In this document: in pieces, positions 1 through 11,053 of the stretch
Layout of the letters: every line of letters begins with the position of its first letter
How positions within the stretch are numbered: position 1 is the first letter of the stretch
NCBI GenBank assembly: GCA_905221605.1
Contig: CAJNDS010000098.1
Coordinates: forward strand, 167,082-231,081
Length of the DNA stretch: 64,000 nt
Source: Symbiodinium natans
Lineage: Eukaryota; Sar; Dinophyceae; Suessiales; Symbiodiniaceae
Reading direction: 5' to 3'
The notes under the pieces: model-generated
Seen by the model: the letters and a program-made list of their open reading frames with translations, nothing else
What the model was told of the DNA's origin: nothing
Database searches by the model: none
Position numbers and translations under genes: made by a program

Positions 1-233
1 CCGGTCTCTAGAAGCCGCCAGCGTCAAGCGTCAAACGATTCACAAATATATGTAGAAGCCGCAAAAGTCAAACGATTCACAACACTATAGAACAACAAAT
101 ATTCAGAAAACATACGAAAGCAAAATCCCAGACAAACAAAGAGCCAGAAAAGAGGTCAGGACAAAATACAAAAATACTGCAAACCAAATCAAAAACAGTT
201 TTGCACTCAAAAAAATTTCAACAATATAAGCAA

Positions 234-275
234 CTACTACTGCTACTGCTACTGCTACTGCTACTGCTACTGCTA
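234..275. repeat. Short tandem repeat, TACTGC-type
   Basis: About seven imperfect copies of a six-base TACTGC/ACTGCT unit follow an A-rich stretch. A small open frame on the minus strand (103-288) comes entirely from this repeat (an Ala-Val run) and is not taken as a gene. Nothing else gene-like is seen in 1-590. Confidence 0.85.
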
Positions 276-590
276 TTTTTCGTTCCAAATCGCAGCCGGT
301 CTCTCAGCATAGCGTCAGGTACGTGGCAGCACATTGCACCGGTGCTTCAAGAGCATTAGAACCACATGGGCAAGTCCCGCTATGAATAGCTGCAAACTTG
401 CGGCCTACTCAAATTGTCAAGAGAATGGCGCACTGTAGTGCACCCTTCACTCGATCAAAAAAGTGCAAAATCAGATAAGTAGAAAGCGAAAACGTAAAAC
501 ATGAAAACAGGTCGTAGAGCTATCGACATCGCTACAGCCATCTGTTATGGCATCTTGCATTCATCATGGTGTTTCTCTGTACAAAGTGCA

Positions 591-757
591 GTCCTGAGAA
601 CTGCAGTGGCCCCAGGAGGGCACACTGAGGACCACGCACAGCACCCTGTAGTCCTATGAACTGCAAGTGGCCCCAAGAGGGCGCACTGAGGACCACGTTC
701 AGCACCCTGTAGTCCTGTGAACTGCAAGTGGCCCTTGGAGGGCACACTGGGGACCGT
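591..757. repeat. 60-61 bp tandem repeat, about three copies
   Basis: Three imperfect head-to-tail copies begin at 591, 651 and 712. Each starts GTCCTNTGAACTGCA-like and holds a GTGGCCC...GGAGGGC core. The overlapping open frames on the minus strand are by-products of the repeat. I see no gene in 758-1073. Confidence 0.8.
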
Positions 758-1073
758 GTAGTTCAGTACCCAAGAAAGGTCTGGCCGCAGAGCATCGCCA
801 GAACACAGCTTTCTCGCACTTATTAACTGTGACCCGGAAGGACGTAACGTCAAAACCCAGACCACATCTCGAAGCATACGTGGGGCCGGGGCCCAGTGCG
901 GGCCATCCCATCCGAGGATAGGGTAGGTTGCCGCCGCCGGCATTCGGTCAGCGTTCGGGACAAGGCAGCGATAATGTAAAAACGAACGGTCTTTTCCACA
1001 CAAAAAGTTCATCACCCCGCCTGAGATTGCAGTGTGTTCGAACTGCACATCTCACATGAACTTCCTGTGTCTG

Positions 1074-1436
1074 CTACTCTGCAGTCGTCAGCATGTCTTT
1101 GCAGTGACTGCACAAGCTCAACTTCTTTGGGAGATTTCTGGAAGTCTTCAAGACTCCACAGCTTTTGTGATGAAAACACTCACCATGACGCGTGACAAAG
1201 AGCTCTTGGGGTATCACAACTTTCACATTGACACTCGAACGGGCTCCCATCGGCTCACGATTCACCGGCTCAGTGCTTGTTGACTTCAGCTCGCATTCCA
1301 GTCGAAGAATGTAGCGATGCATTGTCCACACCACCACAAGCATGGTACACTCCGGCATCAGTCCACACAGGAAAACGCAACCCATGATCACTTTTGACGC
1401 AAAGTCCTGTGAGCTCATCTCCAGAAGACTGTTCAT
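1074..1436 (-). CDS. Small membrane protein ORF with His/Cys motif
   Basis: This is a 120-residue open frame. Residues about 17-45 are hydrophobic and could be one membrane segment. The C-terminal part has a TRHGECFHHKSCG stretch followed by CSHC, giving a likely metal-binding pattern of H and C, then C-x2-C. The plus-strand ORF at 2610-3341 has the same order (membrane segment, then H...C...CxxC), so the two look like diverged relatives in opposite orientation. The start is the first ATG. No family is named. It could be a fragment of a gene or of an accessory frame of a retroelement. Confidence 0.35.
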   Translation of the reverse strand: MNSLLEMSSQDFASKVIMGCVFLCGLMPECTMLVVVWTMHRYILRLECELKSTSTEPVNREPMGARSSVNVKVVIPQELFVTRHGECFHHKSCGVLKTSRNLPKKLSLCSHCKDMLTTAE

Positions 1437-2609
1437 GATCCCTAGCCCAGCTCAAGGCCCGGTAAATGCACAAACAGCAGCATAGCAGGATGGTAGCCCA
1501 GGTCATGTTCGACATGCCATAACTCTGGTACTGCGTTGTTTTGTGTTGTGTAGAGAACATGGCATTTACTAGGCCCCAGCGATTTTTTTTTTGCTGCGTT
1601 GACGCACGCTGGACAACATTTCGAGTCTTGTTTTATGCACAGATTTGTTTTGGGGGCGTTCAGAATTCGGGGTTTAAAGGGTTGAGACCAAAATTGTTTG
1701 TGTGTGCGCTTTCTCCTTGCTTTGCCTTTTAATGAAACTTATGCTACGCTTGGCGTTGGGGGCCTGTACGAAATGGTTATTTGATCGCATAAAATGATTG
1801 AATTCTTGTATAGACAATTAAATACACAACACATTATTGGGCGAATTTCGGGTTGGTCAGTTTGCTGCGCTTGAATGGTTGTGACGTGGATATTAAAGCA
1901 GCAACAAACAACTAATTTGACACCAATATGATACAACTGCAATCAATTAAGTCATCGTGATAATGCATTCACTCTGTCTGCTGCGGGATCTGATTACAAA
2001 CAGATTTTAATAGTAGGATCACAACTTACGCTCTGCGACTGCCTTGGCACAAGTCTCACGCACCCTTTTCTTTGGCTTTCTGTTTGGCTTCCAACCGCAT
2101 CGTGAGAAGCGCAAGCAAGACGGCTCGAAACGTTCAGCGTAACGTGCAAAAAGGGCCACCCTAAGCAAAACATGATTTGGAAGAGATGGGGAACACAGAA
2201 TGTCCTTCGAGCCTCAGGTCTTGTGTATCCCGTAGATGTGTGGCTGTGCGCCACCGGCGTGTTGAGTCGAAGCGGTCTTCCAGTGTCAAAACGTCTCAGG
2301 TTCATGTGTTCACATCTCGAGTGCGCCCAGAAGCTTTTCGACATGTTTGGAAGTTGCAGTTGCCAGACACATGCCTCGTTCCATGACATTGACTACACAG
2401 CAACAGGGAGGTATAGCAAGGTGCTGGCAGAAGGGTTGGTCAAAGCCCTGAAAGCAACAAACTGAAAGGGGGATCCGATTTGGTTTCATCTTACGCCACA
2501 CATGATCAAGTCATGTGAGGAGTATAGTCAGAGTGCGTTTTGCACAGTGCGTTTGCACAGCACTTGCGATTCTTTGTAACGCAAGTTTTCTAGTTTTCCC
2601 TCGGGCGTC
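1437..2609. other. No recognised gene
   Basis: Mixed-composition sequence with only short frames on both strands. 1733-1990 is AT-rich. I see no repeat array, RNA gene or convincing exon here. Confidence 0.5.
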
Positions 2610-3341
2610 ATGGTTGCACAGCCTTTGATGAGAGTGGCGATTTCAGTGGCCATTCTTGCGTTGATGAGCTCTGGAGTGGAGACTGCGAGGCCAGTAGAGC
2701 TTTGGGGAACCACCTTCATGGGCAGCGAGCTTGTACAGATGTTTGCTAGTCCGACTTGGGATCCAGTATGGATCATCATCATCGGGTGCTTTGTCAACGG
2801 CATCTTGGTTGGTACGCTGATCATGACATGCTGTTGTGCGTGGGCATTGTTTTTCCGGATGAGCTATGGGCAGCAAAGAGCTGCTACACAGAACCCGCCT
2901 CTGGATGATGACACGATGAAGCCACAAGGTGCCCAAAACAACTCTATGCCTGAGAGAAGTCAACAGATGAACCCTCGTGAGCCAGATGGTAAAAAGGAGG
3001 CATCGTCGTTGAGAGCGAGATCGAAGGCAGCTGGTGCAAGGGAGAAGCATGCAAGTTCCAGCTGCAAGGATAGAGTGGACAAGCGCATCTTTGCTTCTGA
3101 ATCTCAGGGCATCTTTCATCACGATCAGACGTGTCATCGCATGGAGGGATCATGGCGAACTATGTGGCAGTGTGGGAACTGTAAGCCAGAGCCGGGCAAT
3201 ACAGAACTGTGTGTGTTCCCGTCCGGGGACAAATATCACAGTGTGTACTGCAAGCATGTGGCGGCCGTTACCTCCAACCCGACATGCATCACTCCGTGTT
3301 CGACATGTGTGACAGGGAACAGACCTCTGAGATTGGAGTGA
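2610..3341 (+). CDS. Putative membrane-anchored protein with two His/Cys clusters
   Basis: The 243-residue frame starts at an ATG, with a hydrophobic N-terminus (residues 7-25) that may be a signal peptide. A strong membrane segment follows (about residues 50-83, ending in a Cys-rich CCCAW) and then a long charged linker. The C-terminal 90 residues hold two similar clusters: FHHDQTCHRM...CGNC, and KYHSVYCKHV...CSTC. Each resembles H-x4-C or H-x3-C followed by C-x2-C, so metal binding is likely. The minus-strand ORF at 1074-1436 has one such cluster. Function is unknown. The clear design argues for a real gene or a domesticated transposon frame. No splice signals are needed to read it. Confidence 0.5.
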   Translation: MVAQPLMRVAISVAILALMSSGVETARPVELWGTTFMGSELVQMFASPTWDPVWIIIIGCFVNGILVGTLIMTCCCAWALFFRMSYGQQRAATQNPPLDDDTMKPQGAQNNSMPERSQQMNPREPDGKKEASSLRARSKAAGAREKHASSSCKDRVDKRIFASESQGIFHHDQTCHRMEGSWRTMWQCGNCKPEPGNTELCVFPSGDKYHSVYCKHVAAVTSNPTCITPCSTCVTGNRPLRLE

Positions 3342-3402
3342 TCATCTGAAGATGTCGTCATCTGAGAGTGAGGTGAGACAAAAAGATCATCCCGAAAGGG
3401 GG

Positions 3403-3616
3403 TGTGAAAATCTGTGTATAGACACGTCTGCGGGATGCCTTTTTGGCCAAGGCGCATGTTTGACGTGCTTACTGTATGTCCGGGACGTACAGGTCTTCCC
3501 TGAACAGTCGAGCATGTTTTTCCTTGAGATTTTGTTTTGTAGGAGAAGTGAGCTTGCGTAGGTGGCGTCAACTGGGTTTTTCCAGTTTTACTTTTGACTC
3601 TTGGCTCAAGGTCAAG
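3403..3616 (+). repeat. 214-bp repeat, inverted copy at 24630-24843
   Basis: The reverse complement of this segment is found almost unchanged at 24630-24843. Both copies lie downstream of a copia pol gene in the direction of its transcription (minus strand here, plus strand there). A shared LTR or 3' flank of related elements is the simplest reading. The segment ends with TTGGCTCAAG (3601-3610), which matches the last ten bases of the dinoflagellate spliced leader. Confidence 0.85.
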
Positions 3617-3861
3617 AGAGCTGAGAAAGCACTAAGAAGGCAGGACAACTGCACGTCGCTTTGTGTGACCGAGAAAGTGCTGTGCAAGTGCGAAGCTGTG
3701 TGTAGGTTGGGTTTGTGCTGTTTAGAAACTTTTACAATATCATATGAGCTTGGGGTCTTGGGGCGTTGAATGTTTTAAATTGTTTATGTTGGGTTTTTTG
3801 GTGATTAAGGCTTGTTTTTGTGTGTGATATTAAAGGCTTTTTCGTTAGAAATGCTTTTGGG

Positions 3862-6800
3862 TCAATTTTTACAAGGGAGGCGACCCGAGGCACCACTGCG
3901 GCAGACCGCTGTTTTACAGCCGACGTCCGCAAGAAACACAGGTATGACGAATGTCGCCGCCCAGTAGGTCTTTGGCAATTCGAACGTACGTCCATCTCCA
4001 AGCCTCAGATACCTCTCTGCAGATCGCATCAACGCCTCCCACTCAAGATCAGATTTTGTACATCTTTGCACAAAGTTCCGCAGTGGCGATCCTGAAGAGC
4101 AAGGCGTGGACACGTGAACGTGGATCCAAAGCCCTCTGCTCTTCCAAGCAGTGATGACCTTGATGGTTTCTGCCAACACTCTTGAGGTCTCGGCATTGGC
4201 TGTGATCCCGCATTACGGCACCCCAAGTGATTCACACACCTGACACAGGGCCGAATCCTCACTGCAAAACACCTCCAGCACTGCCACTTCATCAGATTCC
4301 TTCATGCTCTCTGGAGAAACTCGCAGCTGTGACAACATGTACAACGCCTCCACATGTCCATCTTGTGTGATGAAGCCTAATCGCGTTCTGTGTTCTTGGA
4401 AGAGTCGAGTTCCGAGATTTTTAGTGTAGAGATCAGCAGCATTCTCCTCGCCTCTCAGCCAACGCAACTTGAGCCGACCTCTCAAGAGATGTTCTCTCAT
4501 CCATGCCAATCGGATCTCCACATGCCGCGAACGCTTAGGGACGTCTTCTGCATGAGTGACATCCAACGCTGCCTGACTGTCCGTCAACAGTTCAGTGTAG
4601 ATCTTGTCATGCTGTTCTTCACCACCTTCGTCCTCTGCATGGGCACTCATCTGCACATCAATTGAACCTTGAAGTTCACCAAAGGCAGTGAAGACACGAT
4701 CAAGCAAGTGCAAAAATCCGATTGTCTCCTGTGCAGCATACTGCAACGCATGAAGCTCAGCCTCACAAGATGACAAGCACACCACTCCTTGCACTTTCGC
4801 GATCCCTCGCACAAGACCTCCTCCAAAACAGATGGCTCCACCTGTGATCCCTCTTCTGCCGATGAACCTGTATGGAGCATGAGACGCATCTGCAAAGACA
4901 TGCACACCATTCCGCAGCACATCTTCGGAACATTCCAAGAACTCACCACTCAACTCCGATGACGGCAAGCGCAGTACAACATGTCTGTCGGTGTAGAGAT
5001 AACGTAGAAGTGCCCTCAACGCCGCCTCGGTGCTCTGTGTCGGCGCAGCTTGTTGCGTACTGATGAGTCCAATCATCAGTTTCAGATCTTGCCTTGTCTG
5101 GGCATACCAGAGAACCTTTCCAAGCACTCTGCGGAATCTGCTGTAGGCCTCCGACGTCAAAACCGGTGCACCTGTTTTCTCCAGTAGACCTGCTAGGTCT
5201 GGAACGGCAGTTGTGCCCTTTTGGATGCCAAACGCATCGAAGCAGGATTGCAAGTATTCAGGCTTCACACCTACCTCGACTGCACTCTGCCCCGGCCACC
5301 GACGAATGCACCGACCAATGAACTCAACCATGCCGCCACCTTGACTGGATGTCTTCACCCTACCTGTCACCTTTACGGTTACTCGCTTCCCGATGGCACT
5401 CAAGACCAAGTCTTCAGCCCACTGATCATCAGTGACGATTAGCAAATCGTCCACGTAGCATACGATCATCACTCTGCTTGATCTATCCTTGTGCCACACA
5501 ACACCCGCAAAGAGACATGGTTCACGTGCATCACTCAACAGACCTAGTGGACGGATCAACGACGAAAGAAGCTTAAGCCATGCCAACGAAGCATCCCGCA
5601 GTCCATTCAATGCGCAATACAGGAAGAAGAAGATAGCCTGGCCATCTTCCGAACTGATGCTCAGCGGTAGCTTCAACACAACGGGATTCGACTTGGTGTC
5701 CAACGGTGAGTTCATGAAAGCATGCCCAATGTCTGCCGCACAACCTTGCATGTCACGCGTGGCCATGAAGATCAAGGTGAGCATCATGGCATCATGGCTT
5801 GGGGTTGGTGAGCTAAACCCTTGCTTTCTTGCCGAGCCATGTGCAAGGTCCTTTGCCACAATGCGACACCTGACGCGAGTGGGATTCTTTCTGGCACAAA
5901 CCCATCGAGCGGGTATTAGTCTCAGCGATGGGTTCTTAGCCTTCAGGATCTTCACTTCATGCTCAAGGATTGCTCTGCCTGTCTGACAACGCTCTAAGTT
6001 GGTGAGTTCCTCTTGCATCCCGGAGAATACAAGATCTCCCGGCAGTTCCTCCAGCGTACTGTCGTCTACTCCGGCATCAGGCTTCCAAATCAACACGCGA
6101 CGTCCTCCCAACATGAAACTCTCACTCTTCGCGTCCTGACTTCCATCTCGGAATCGAATGCTGTTCACCTCCACATCAAACATGCTCGGACTTGTCACAA
6201 CGTCGCTCAGCAGAACACTTTCACATGCGTTGCTGGACCAGCACAAGCCCTCGAGTCGTCTCGGCTCCTGGGGTCCTGAGGCTCGAATCTCATCTTCAAG
6301 ATCAACAAGCTCAACATCAGGATGCCTCTTCACCCCCTTTTGCTCTGGTACCCTTGGGCCTGATCCTTGCTCGTCCACTTGCATGTGCTCGGATGACTTG
6401 GCGGGCCTGCGCTGTAGCAGTGAAGGTCGTGATGATGCTGATGGCGATGCTGGCTCAACTACCCGCACACGCTTCAACTCTGGCTCATCACCTGTACTCC
6501 CGGAAGCAACACCACGAGTCGACACCTCTCCACCTGAGCGCTGCTCTCTCTCTGGTCGTGGTTCATGTTCAGAAGATGACGGTGGGCGCCCCGCCATTGG
6601 TGCAGGGATCCCCACCGGAATCGGCATCACTTCCTCTCGACCTTCGTCCTTCAACACCAATCTCCGCTCATCACTCTCAACATTGGTCTCAAACTGCTGG
6701 GACCTTCCTGCCTCAGCCGATCCACTTCCGGCTTCACGTGATGCATCCAAAGGTGGCTGCATAGCCACTCTAGCACCATCAGATGCCATGGACTCTGTCA

Positions 6801-6954
6801 ACCAGCGTTCATACCTCCGATGACAGGCTCTCGTATGCGCACCGCCCAGTCTACGCCCATGTCGTGCATTGTCACACGCTGAGCATCCTTCCGTGTATCC
6901 ATGAGTTCTCACCCACTGAGCTGGAGGACCTGACGCTGGGGCTCTCAGTGACAC
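3862..6954 (-). pseudogene. Copia RT-RNase H with C-terminal extension, one in-frame stop
   Basis: Residues 24-50 carry a C-x2-C...H...C cluster followed by RYERWL, also present in copia copy 2. RT spans about 330-620 with YVDD at 500-503 (5446-5457). RNase H has Asp689, Glu731, Asp792 and Asp841. A module follows that begins VLEVFCSEDSALC and, after a TAA stop at 4213-4215, continues in the same frame to 3862 with the HVHVSTPCSSGSPL motif. Copy 2 has STPCTGGSP at the equivalent place, so the stop is a lesion inside a conserved module and not the natural end. The module is common to dinoflagellate copia elements as I recall them; its role is unknown. Confidence 0.88.
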
Positions 6955-9900
6955 AGGTCACTTGCTGAAGGCAACTGGGGGCCTCCACCAAGAGTTCCAA
7001 CGATGCCCTCAACAAGTTCCAGACGCCATGTCAAGGGTACACAAAGTTTCACCGACGTAGCTGCGAATGTCTTTAGCACCAACTGTCCCTCGACTCGGAT
7101 GAGCGCTCGAACTTTGATGGCCTGTGACCCAAGGATGGGATGGAGGAAGGCACTTTCGGTGAACCTGGGAAGGTTAGGGGCGAGATCCTTGATTGATTGG
7201 GGAAGTTCTGCTAGGACTATGGCTCCAAACAAAGTGAAGGGTCCTTTTGGACTGGGCCTCCCAAGCACAAGATCACAAGGTGCCATGTCACTCCCGTGCG
7301 CTTTAGAGAATCTGTTCAAACTTCCACACACGTAGCACAACGCACTGGCAAATCCTCCATGGTTGTAGCACAAGTCAAGCCCTTCCTGATTGAGATCTGA
7401 CCTCAACGTCTGCAAGGACTCCTTAATCCTGCGCACACCACGTTCTGCCACTCCGACTGCTTCATGATGCTGGGGTCCTGCCTTTCGAACTTGGAAGGAG
7501 AATTCGCCAGAAGCCCCTGTGATCAAATCGGACACTGCCCCTTCAGCATCTGTGATCAACAACACCGAAGAGGAGCCTGACTCCAGACCAAACTCACGCA
7601 GCCATTTCACGATCTCTGTACGCGTCGCTACAAGATCCCCTGATGTCAAGATAGCACCAGTCATCATGCTCATGCGCTCGACAAGTACCAACACCCTCAG
7701 GTTGTCTGCTCGGACCTGCCTGTGATCTTCACCCGTGGACGACAAGTAGAAGAAATCTGCCACGACTTCACTTTCAAGTCTTCCGTTCACACGCTTGCGA
7801 TGCTGAAAGACCGTTCTGGCAACTTGACAGTGCCTACAGCCAGGATGATATGGTGTGTGTCCTTGCAATCGATGCTGTGCCAACTCTGCTTGTGTCGACC
7901 GTGTCACAGGCGCTACAAGAACCCCACCTTCAGCGGATATCGAGGAGAGGGAAAGTTCGACTTCGTTCGAAGAACCCTGGGAGGGCTTCAACAGTGGTTT
8001 CAACCTCAACCAGGGAACATTTCCAAACAGTGTGACCTCTTTGGCTGTCAGGCCTGCAGAGGTGGCAAGCGCAATCCCGGCACAATTTTGAGAAAAACTC
8101 CAACCGCGAAAACAAAGCATGGTCGTGGAAATAATGTTGTGGTTCGTGTCTCCTACCCAAACATTCATGCTTGCTGCATGCCACGTGTTCTCTCCACTCC
8201 CGTTCTCGAGCAGGAGTTCGACGGATATCGTCCGTTCACCAAGCATTCGCACAGAGCTGCCGTTCGCTGCAGAAAACTCTTGCCCCACATGCTGTCTCTT
8301 CGAGTCATCAACGTAGACTCCAAACATCTCTGCATACTTCAGACTCAGCACTGTCACCCCTGCCCCGCTGTCCAGCAACCACCATTCCCCATCTCTCGCT
8401 TCTGCTCTCAGTCCAGCGATCACGAGTGGTTCCAGACAAACAGGCTGTTCAACAGGCAACACCGCGCTCAACTGCAAACTCTCTCCTACGCTCTCGTCAG
8501 CAGCAGCGGTGTTCCAGATCTCATCTGTCCATTGCTCATCCCAACCGTTGCTCCAGCCCTCATCCCACACAAACGCACCCCAGCCCTCATCGACCTGCGG
8601 ATGCTCAGGCACTGGCGGCAAAGATTCCACTAATTCAAACATCTTTCCTTTCTTGCCCTTTCCAGGACCTTTTGCTCCCTTTTCTTTGCCCTTTGCCTTT
8701 CCTTTTCCTTTATCCTTTCCTTTTCCATCTTTGCCTTTTCCTCGTTCCTTTCCTTTCTCCTTTCCTTTTCCCTTTCCAGAGGATGAGGCTGAGCCGTGGG
8801 CTTTACTGCAATGCGCGCTGATGTGTCCTAGTTCCCCACAAGAAAAACACTTCACCTTGGACATGTCTGTGCTACAGTTTTCTGTCTTGTGATTCTTCCT
8901 ACCACAACGACCACACCGTTCAGCACTTACCGCAGAAACTGACACATCATGCCATGCACCGTCATGCTCAGGCCATGCACACTCATACTGTCCGTCATCG
9001 TCCCATGCTGTCATATCAAACACCTCATACACTTGTTGCTTCTTTCCTGGTGACAAGTTCAGATCCAAGAAGAGTCTCTGTTGACGCTCAAAACGAAGAG
9101 CTGCACTCCGACATGACTGATACGTTTCTGCTCCCGAGTGATGCAAAACGTACTTCTTCGCTTCTTCTGGCAAACTCCGCAGCAAAATCACAAGCATGTC
9201 TCCATCTCCGATGCTCAACCCTTGCCTGTCTAGTGCTGTTGGCAGCGTGCCCAACAGCTTGGCGTAACGTGACACCTCTATGTCGATCTTTCTGATCACA
9301 TCACCGACCATCGTAGCTGCATTCATTTCTGAATTTCTCAAGGCGAATATCCTGTGCAACAGTTCCGACCGCATCGACAAGGCCTCTGCTCTGCTGCGCA
9401 ACGAAAACTGCTGAGCCAGCTGCCTAAGCAGCTCGTACCCACAGTTCACATTCCCCAAACTTCTGGCTGGATCTGCAAGAGACCCATCAAGTGGCAAACC
9501 TTCGCTGAACGCCTGTATCATGAGGGTTGCCCTAGCATGGTCCAAGAAAGCTGCTTTCAACAAGCCATACAGCCTCACCGACCGTGTCTTCTGCTCTTCA
9601 TTCAACGAATGTTGCCAAATCGTATCTGGCCAAACGGAATCTCCTGTCGCAGTCTCCGCATACGACTTCGGGCGTCCTTCAAGCCATGCAAGGACCTTCA
9701 CATGATCACTCTCAAGCGTCTCTCTCGTGATGATGTGGAACGAACTACCAGAGTCAATCAACCAGTAAACGCGATCATCTGAAGGAAAACTAACCACCTG
9801 GTTCGTGAGCATCATACCGAAGTGATATCCTTCCAGAAACGTCTTGATTGATGACTGTGCTTTTCCACTGCCTTTGGTTGTGGGCTGCGCTGCTGCTTTC

Positions 9901-10148
9901 GCCGATGTAGACGATGAAGACGATGGTGCCTCTGGCGTCGTAACGGCCTGGCTCGTCGCCGCTGCGGCTTTGTCTTTCGGAGGTGCCCAGCAGTCGCGTG
10001 TTTGCAGACTACGTAGTGTCGCTTCAAAGTTGGGCAGCGCTGGCGAGCGTTGTGTTTGCAGAAGAGATAGGCATGTGTGTGCGTGAGATTGGCAGATCGA
10101 CACATGTTTTGGTGGAAGTGTGCTTTGAAACCACCACATCAGCATCAC
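6945..10148 (-). CDS. Copia gag-protease-integrase polyprotein
   Basis: A 1067-residue frame. Residues 129-170 hold a protease-like WLIDSGSS motif and an ETATGDSV stretch, oddly placed before gag. The gag helical region follows (about 175-390). Two CCHC zinc knuckles come next (CGRCGRKNHKTENC and CFSCGELGHISAHC), then a Lys/Gly-rich tract and the canonical protease WWLLDSGAG. Integrase has its zinc-binding HRLQGH...CRHC and the catalytic triad: Asp in VVADFFY, Asp in LITDAEG, Glu in VAERGVRR. The frame ends where the RT frame begins, in another register, so a frameshift (mutational or programmed) joins them. The first ATG may lie inside a chimeric N-terminus; the true gag start is uncertain. 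Confidence 0.88.
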   Translation of the reverse strand: MMLMWWFQSTLPPKHVSICQSHAHTCLSLLQTQRSPALPNFEATLRSLQTRDCWAPPKDKAAAATSQAVTTPEAPSSSSSTSAKAAAQPTTKGSGKAQSSIKTFLEGYHFGMMLTNQVVSFPSDDRVYWLIDSGSSFHIITRETLESDHVKVLAWLEGRPKSYAETATGDSVWPDTIWQHSLNEEQKTRSVRLYGLLKAAFLDHARATLMIQAFSEGLPLDGSLADPARSLGNVNCGYELLRQLAQQFSLRSRAEALSMRSELLHRIFALRNSEMNAATMVGDVIRKIDIEVSRYAKLLGTLPTALDRQGLSIGDGDMLVILLRSLPEEAKKYVLHHSGAETYQSCRSAALRFERQQRLFLDLNLSPGKKQQVYEVFDMTAWDDDGQYECAWPEHDGAWHDVSVSAVSAERCGRCGRKNHKTENCSTDMSKVKCFSCGELGHISAHCSKAHGSASSSGKGKGKEKGKERGKGKDGKGKDKGKGKAKGKEKGAKGPGKGKKGKMFELVESLPPVPEHPQVDEGWGAFVWDEGWSNGWDEQWTDEIWNTAAADESVGESLQLSAVLPVEQPVCLEPLVIAGLRAEARDGEWWLLDSGAGVTVLSLKYAEMFGVYVDDSKRQHVGQEFSAANGSSVRMLGERTISVELLLENGSGENTWHAASMNVWVGDTNHNIISTTMLCFRGWSFSQNCAGIALATSAGLTAKEVTLFGNVPWLRLKPLLKPSQGSSNEVELSLSSISAEGGVLVAPVTRSTQAELAQHRLQGHTPYHPGCRHCQVARTVFQHRKRVNGRLESEVVADFFYLSSTGEDHRQVRADNLRVLVLVERMSMMTGAILTSGDLVATRTEIVKWLREFGLESGSSSVLLITDAEGAVSDLITGASGEFSFQVRKAGPQHHEAVGVAERGVRRIKESLQTLRSDLNQEGLDLCYNHGGFASALCYVCGSLNRFSKAHGSDMAPCDLVLGRPSPKGPFTLFGAIVLAELPQSIKDLAPNLPRFTESAFLHPILGSQAIKVRALIRVEGQLVLKTFAATSVKLCVPLTWRLELVEGIVGTLGGGPQLPSASDLCH

Positions 10149-10519
10149 TGAAGAGCAGTTCTGAGCATGAGGGTGACGCTGTGTACATGTGTAGGGCTAG
10201 GTTTGAAGCCGTCATTTCCAATCAGATCAAGCACAATTTACTGAACATCAACTTACTTTGTCAAAATGGAGGTTGGGAGCCAGCAATGTGCGACCAGCAG
10301 GGCGTAATTACCGTCCGAAAGCACGGCGTAACGCTCAGACCAACCATGCTTCAGTTAGTTGGCTTGCGTCAGTTCGGAATGACCATTCTTTAGTGCTGAA
10401 ATCGCAGGATTTGATCGCCAAAACGGAACAGTTTTCGTCGAAGTCGGGTGATTTTCATCGTTCGACTTCGAATCGAGGTCATCGCAGCTCTGCGAGAGTG
10501 TGTGTAGCCCGAAAACCAA
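10149..10519. other. No recognised gene between two copia elements
   Basis: Unique-looking sequence with short frames only. It should hold the 5' LTR and primer-binding site of copia copy 1 (minus) and perhaps flank of copy 2 (plus), but I can identify neither. Confidence 0.4.
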
Positions 10520-11032
10520 TTGCTGGATGTTTCATGTCTTGATGAGGAAGTTGATTGCGAGTTTCAGACGAGCCACGAACATGTTGACCTGGACCAAGGT
10601 GAAGCTAAGGACAGACTAAGGACAGCTGGTGACGTTTCTGACTCTGCGAGGGATCAACTTCAGTTTTTCAGTCATGTGGATACGCCAGTTGTTCATGAGC
10701 TTGATCGGGATGAACGCTTGATTTTTTGTGAAGACAACAGCGTTATCTCACACAAGCAACAGGACAACAGCAGCGGCTTGTGTTTGAAAATGACAGCAGC
10801 GCCATCTCACTCAAGCAACAGGACAACAGCACCACACCAACAGTCGAGCGTCTTGTATTTGAAAATGACAGCAGCCACTCCAAGCAACAGGAGCTCCACA
10901 CCAGCAGTTGAGCGTCTTGTGCATGAGCATGGTAGGGAACAGTTGTCTGTCGTGCTTGCTTGGAGGATTTCCCTGATGAGGTTGAGATTGGCAGCTTGGA
11001 TTGCTCAAAGAGGCGAAGTTTTCCTAGAGTAG
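10520..11032 (+). other. Open frame over degenerate short repeats
   Basis: A 170-codon frame with no family I recognise. From 10728 to 10925 it contains three imperfect copies of a unit of about 60-70 bases, each with CAAGCAACAGGA and TTTGAAAATGACAGCAGC-like parts. Related CAAGCAACAGCAGTC and GTCGAGCG stretches recur at 13690-13790 within copia copy 2. The region may be the eroded gag leader of that element and not a separate gene. Confidence 0.3.
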
Positions 11033-11053
11033 GACAGGTAGGAGACCGCCGCT

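Larger units (their letters stand above)
3862..10148 (-). mobile_element. Ty1/copia LTR retrotransposon (copy 1)
   Basis: On the minus strand the order is gag, zinc knuckles, protease, integrase, reverse transcriptase, RNase H and a C-terminal extension. Integrase before RT is the copia order. The coding part is nearly complete but split by one frame change at 6945-6954 and one stop at 4213-4215. I could not place the LTRs: 10149-10519 and 3617-3861 show no obvious matching pair by eye. The 214-bp repeat at 3403-3616 may belong to the 3' flank. Confidence 0.9.

Noticed and set aside
5489-8821. Plus-strand open frames of 165-303 codons over copia copy 1
   Set aside because: They are antisense shadows of the minus-strand gag-pol genes, which carry all recognisable motifs.
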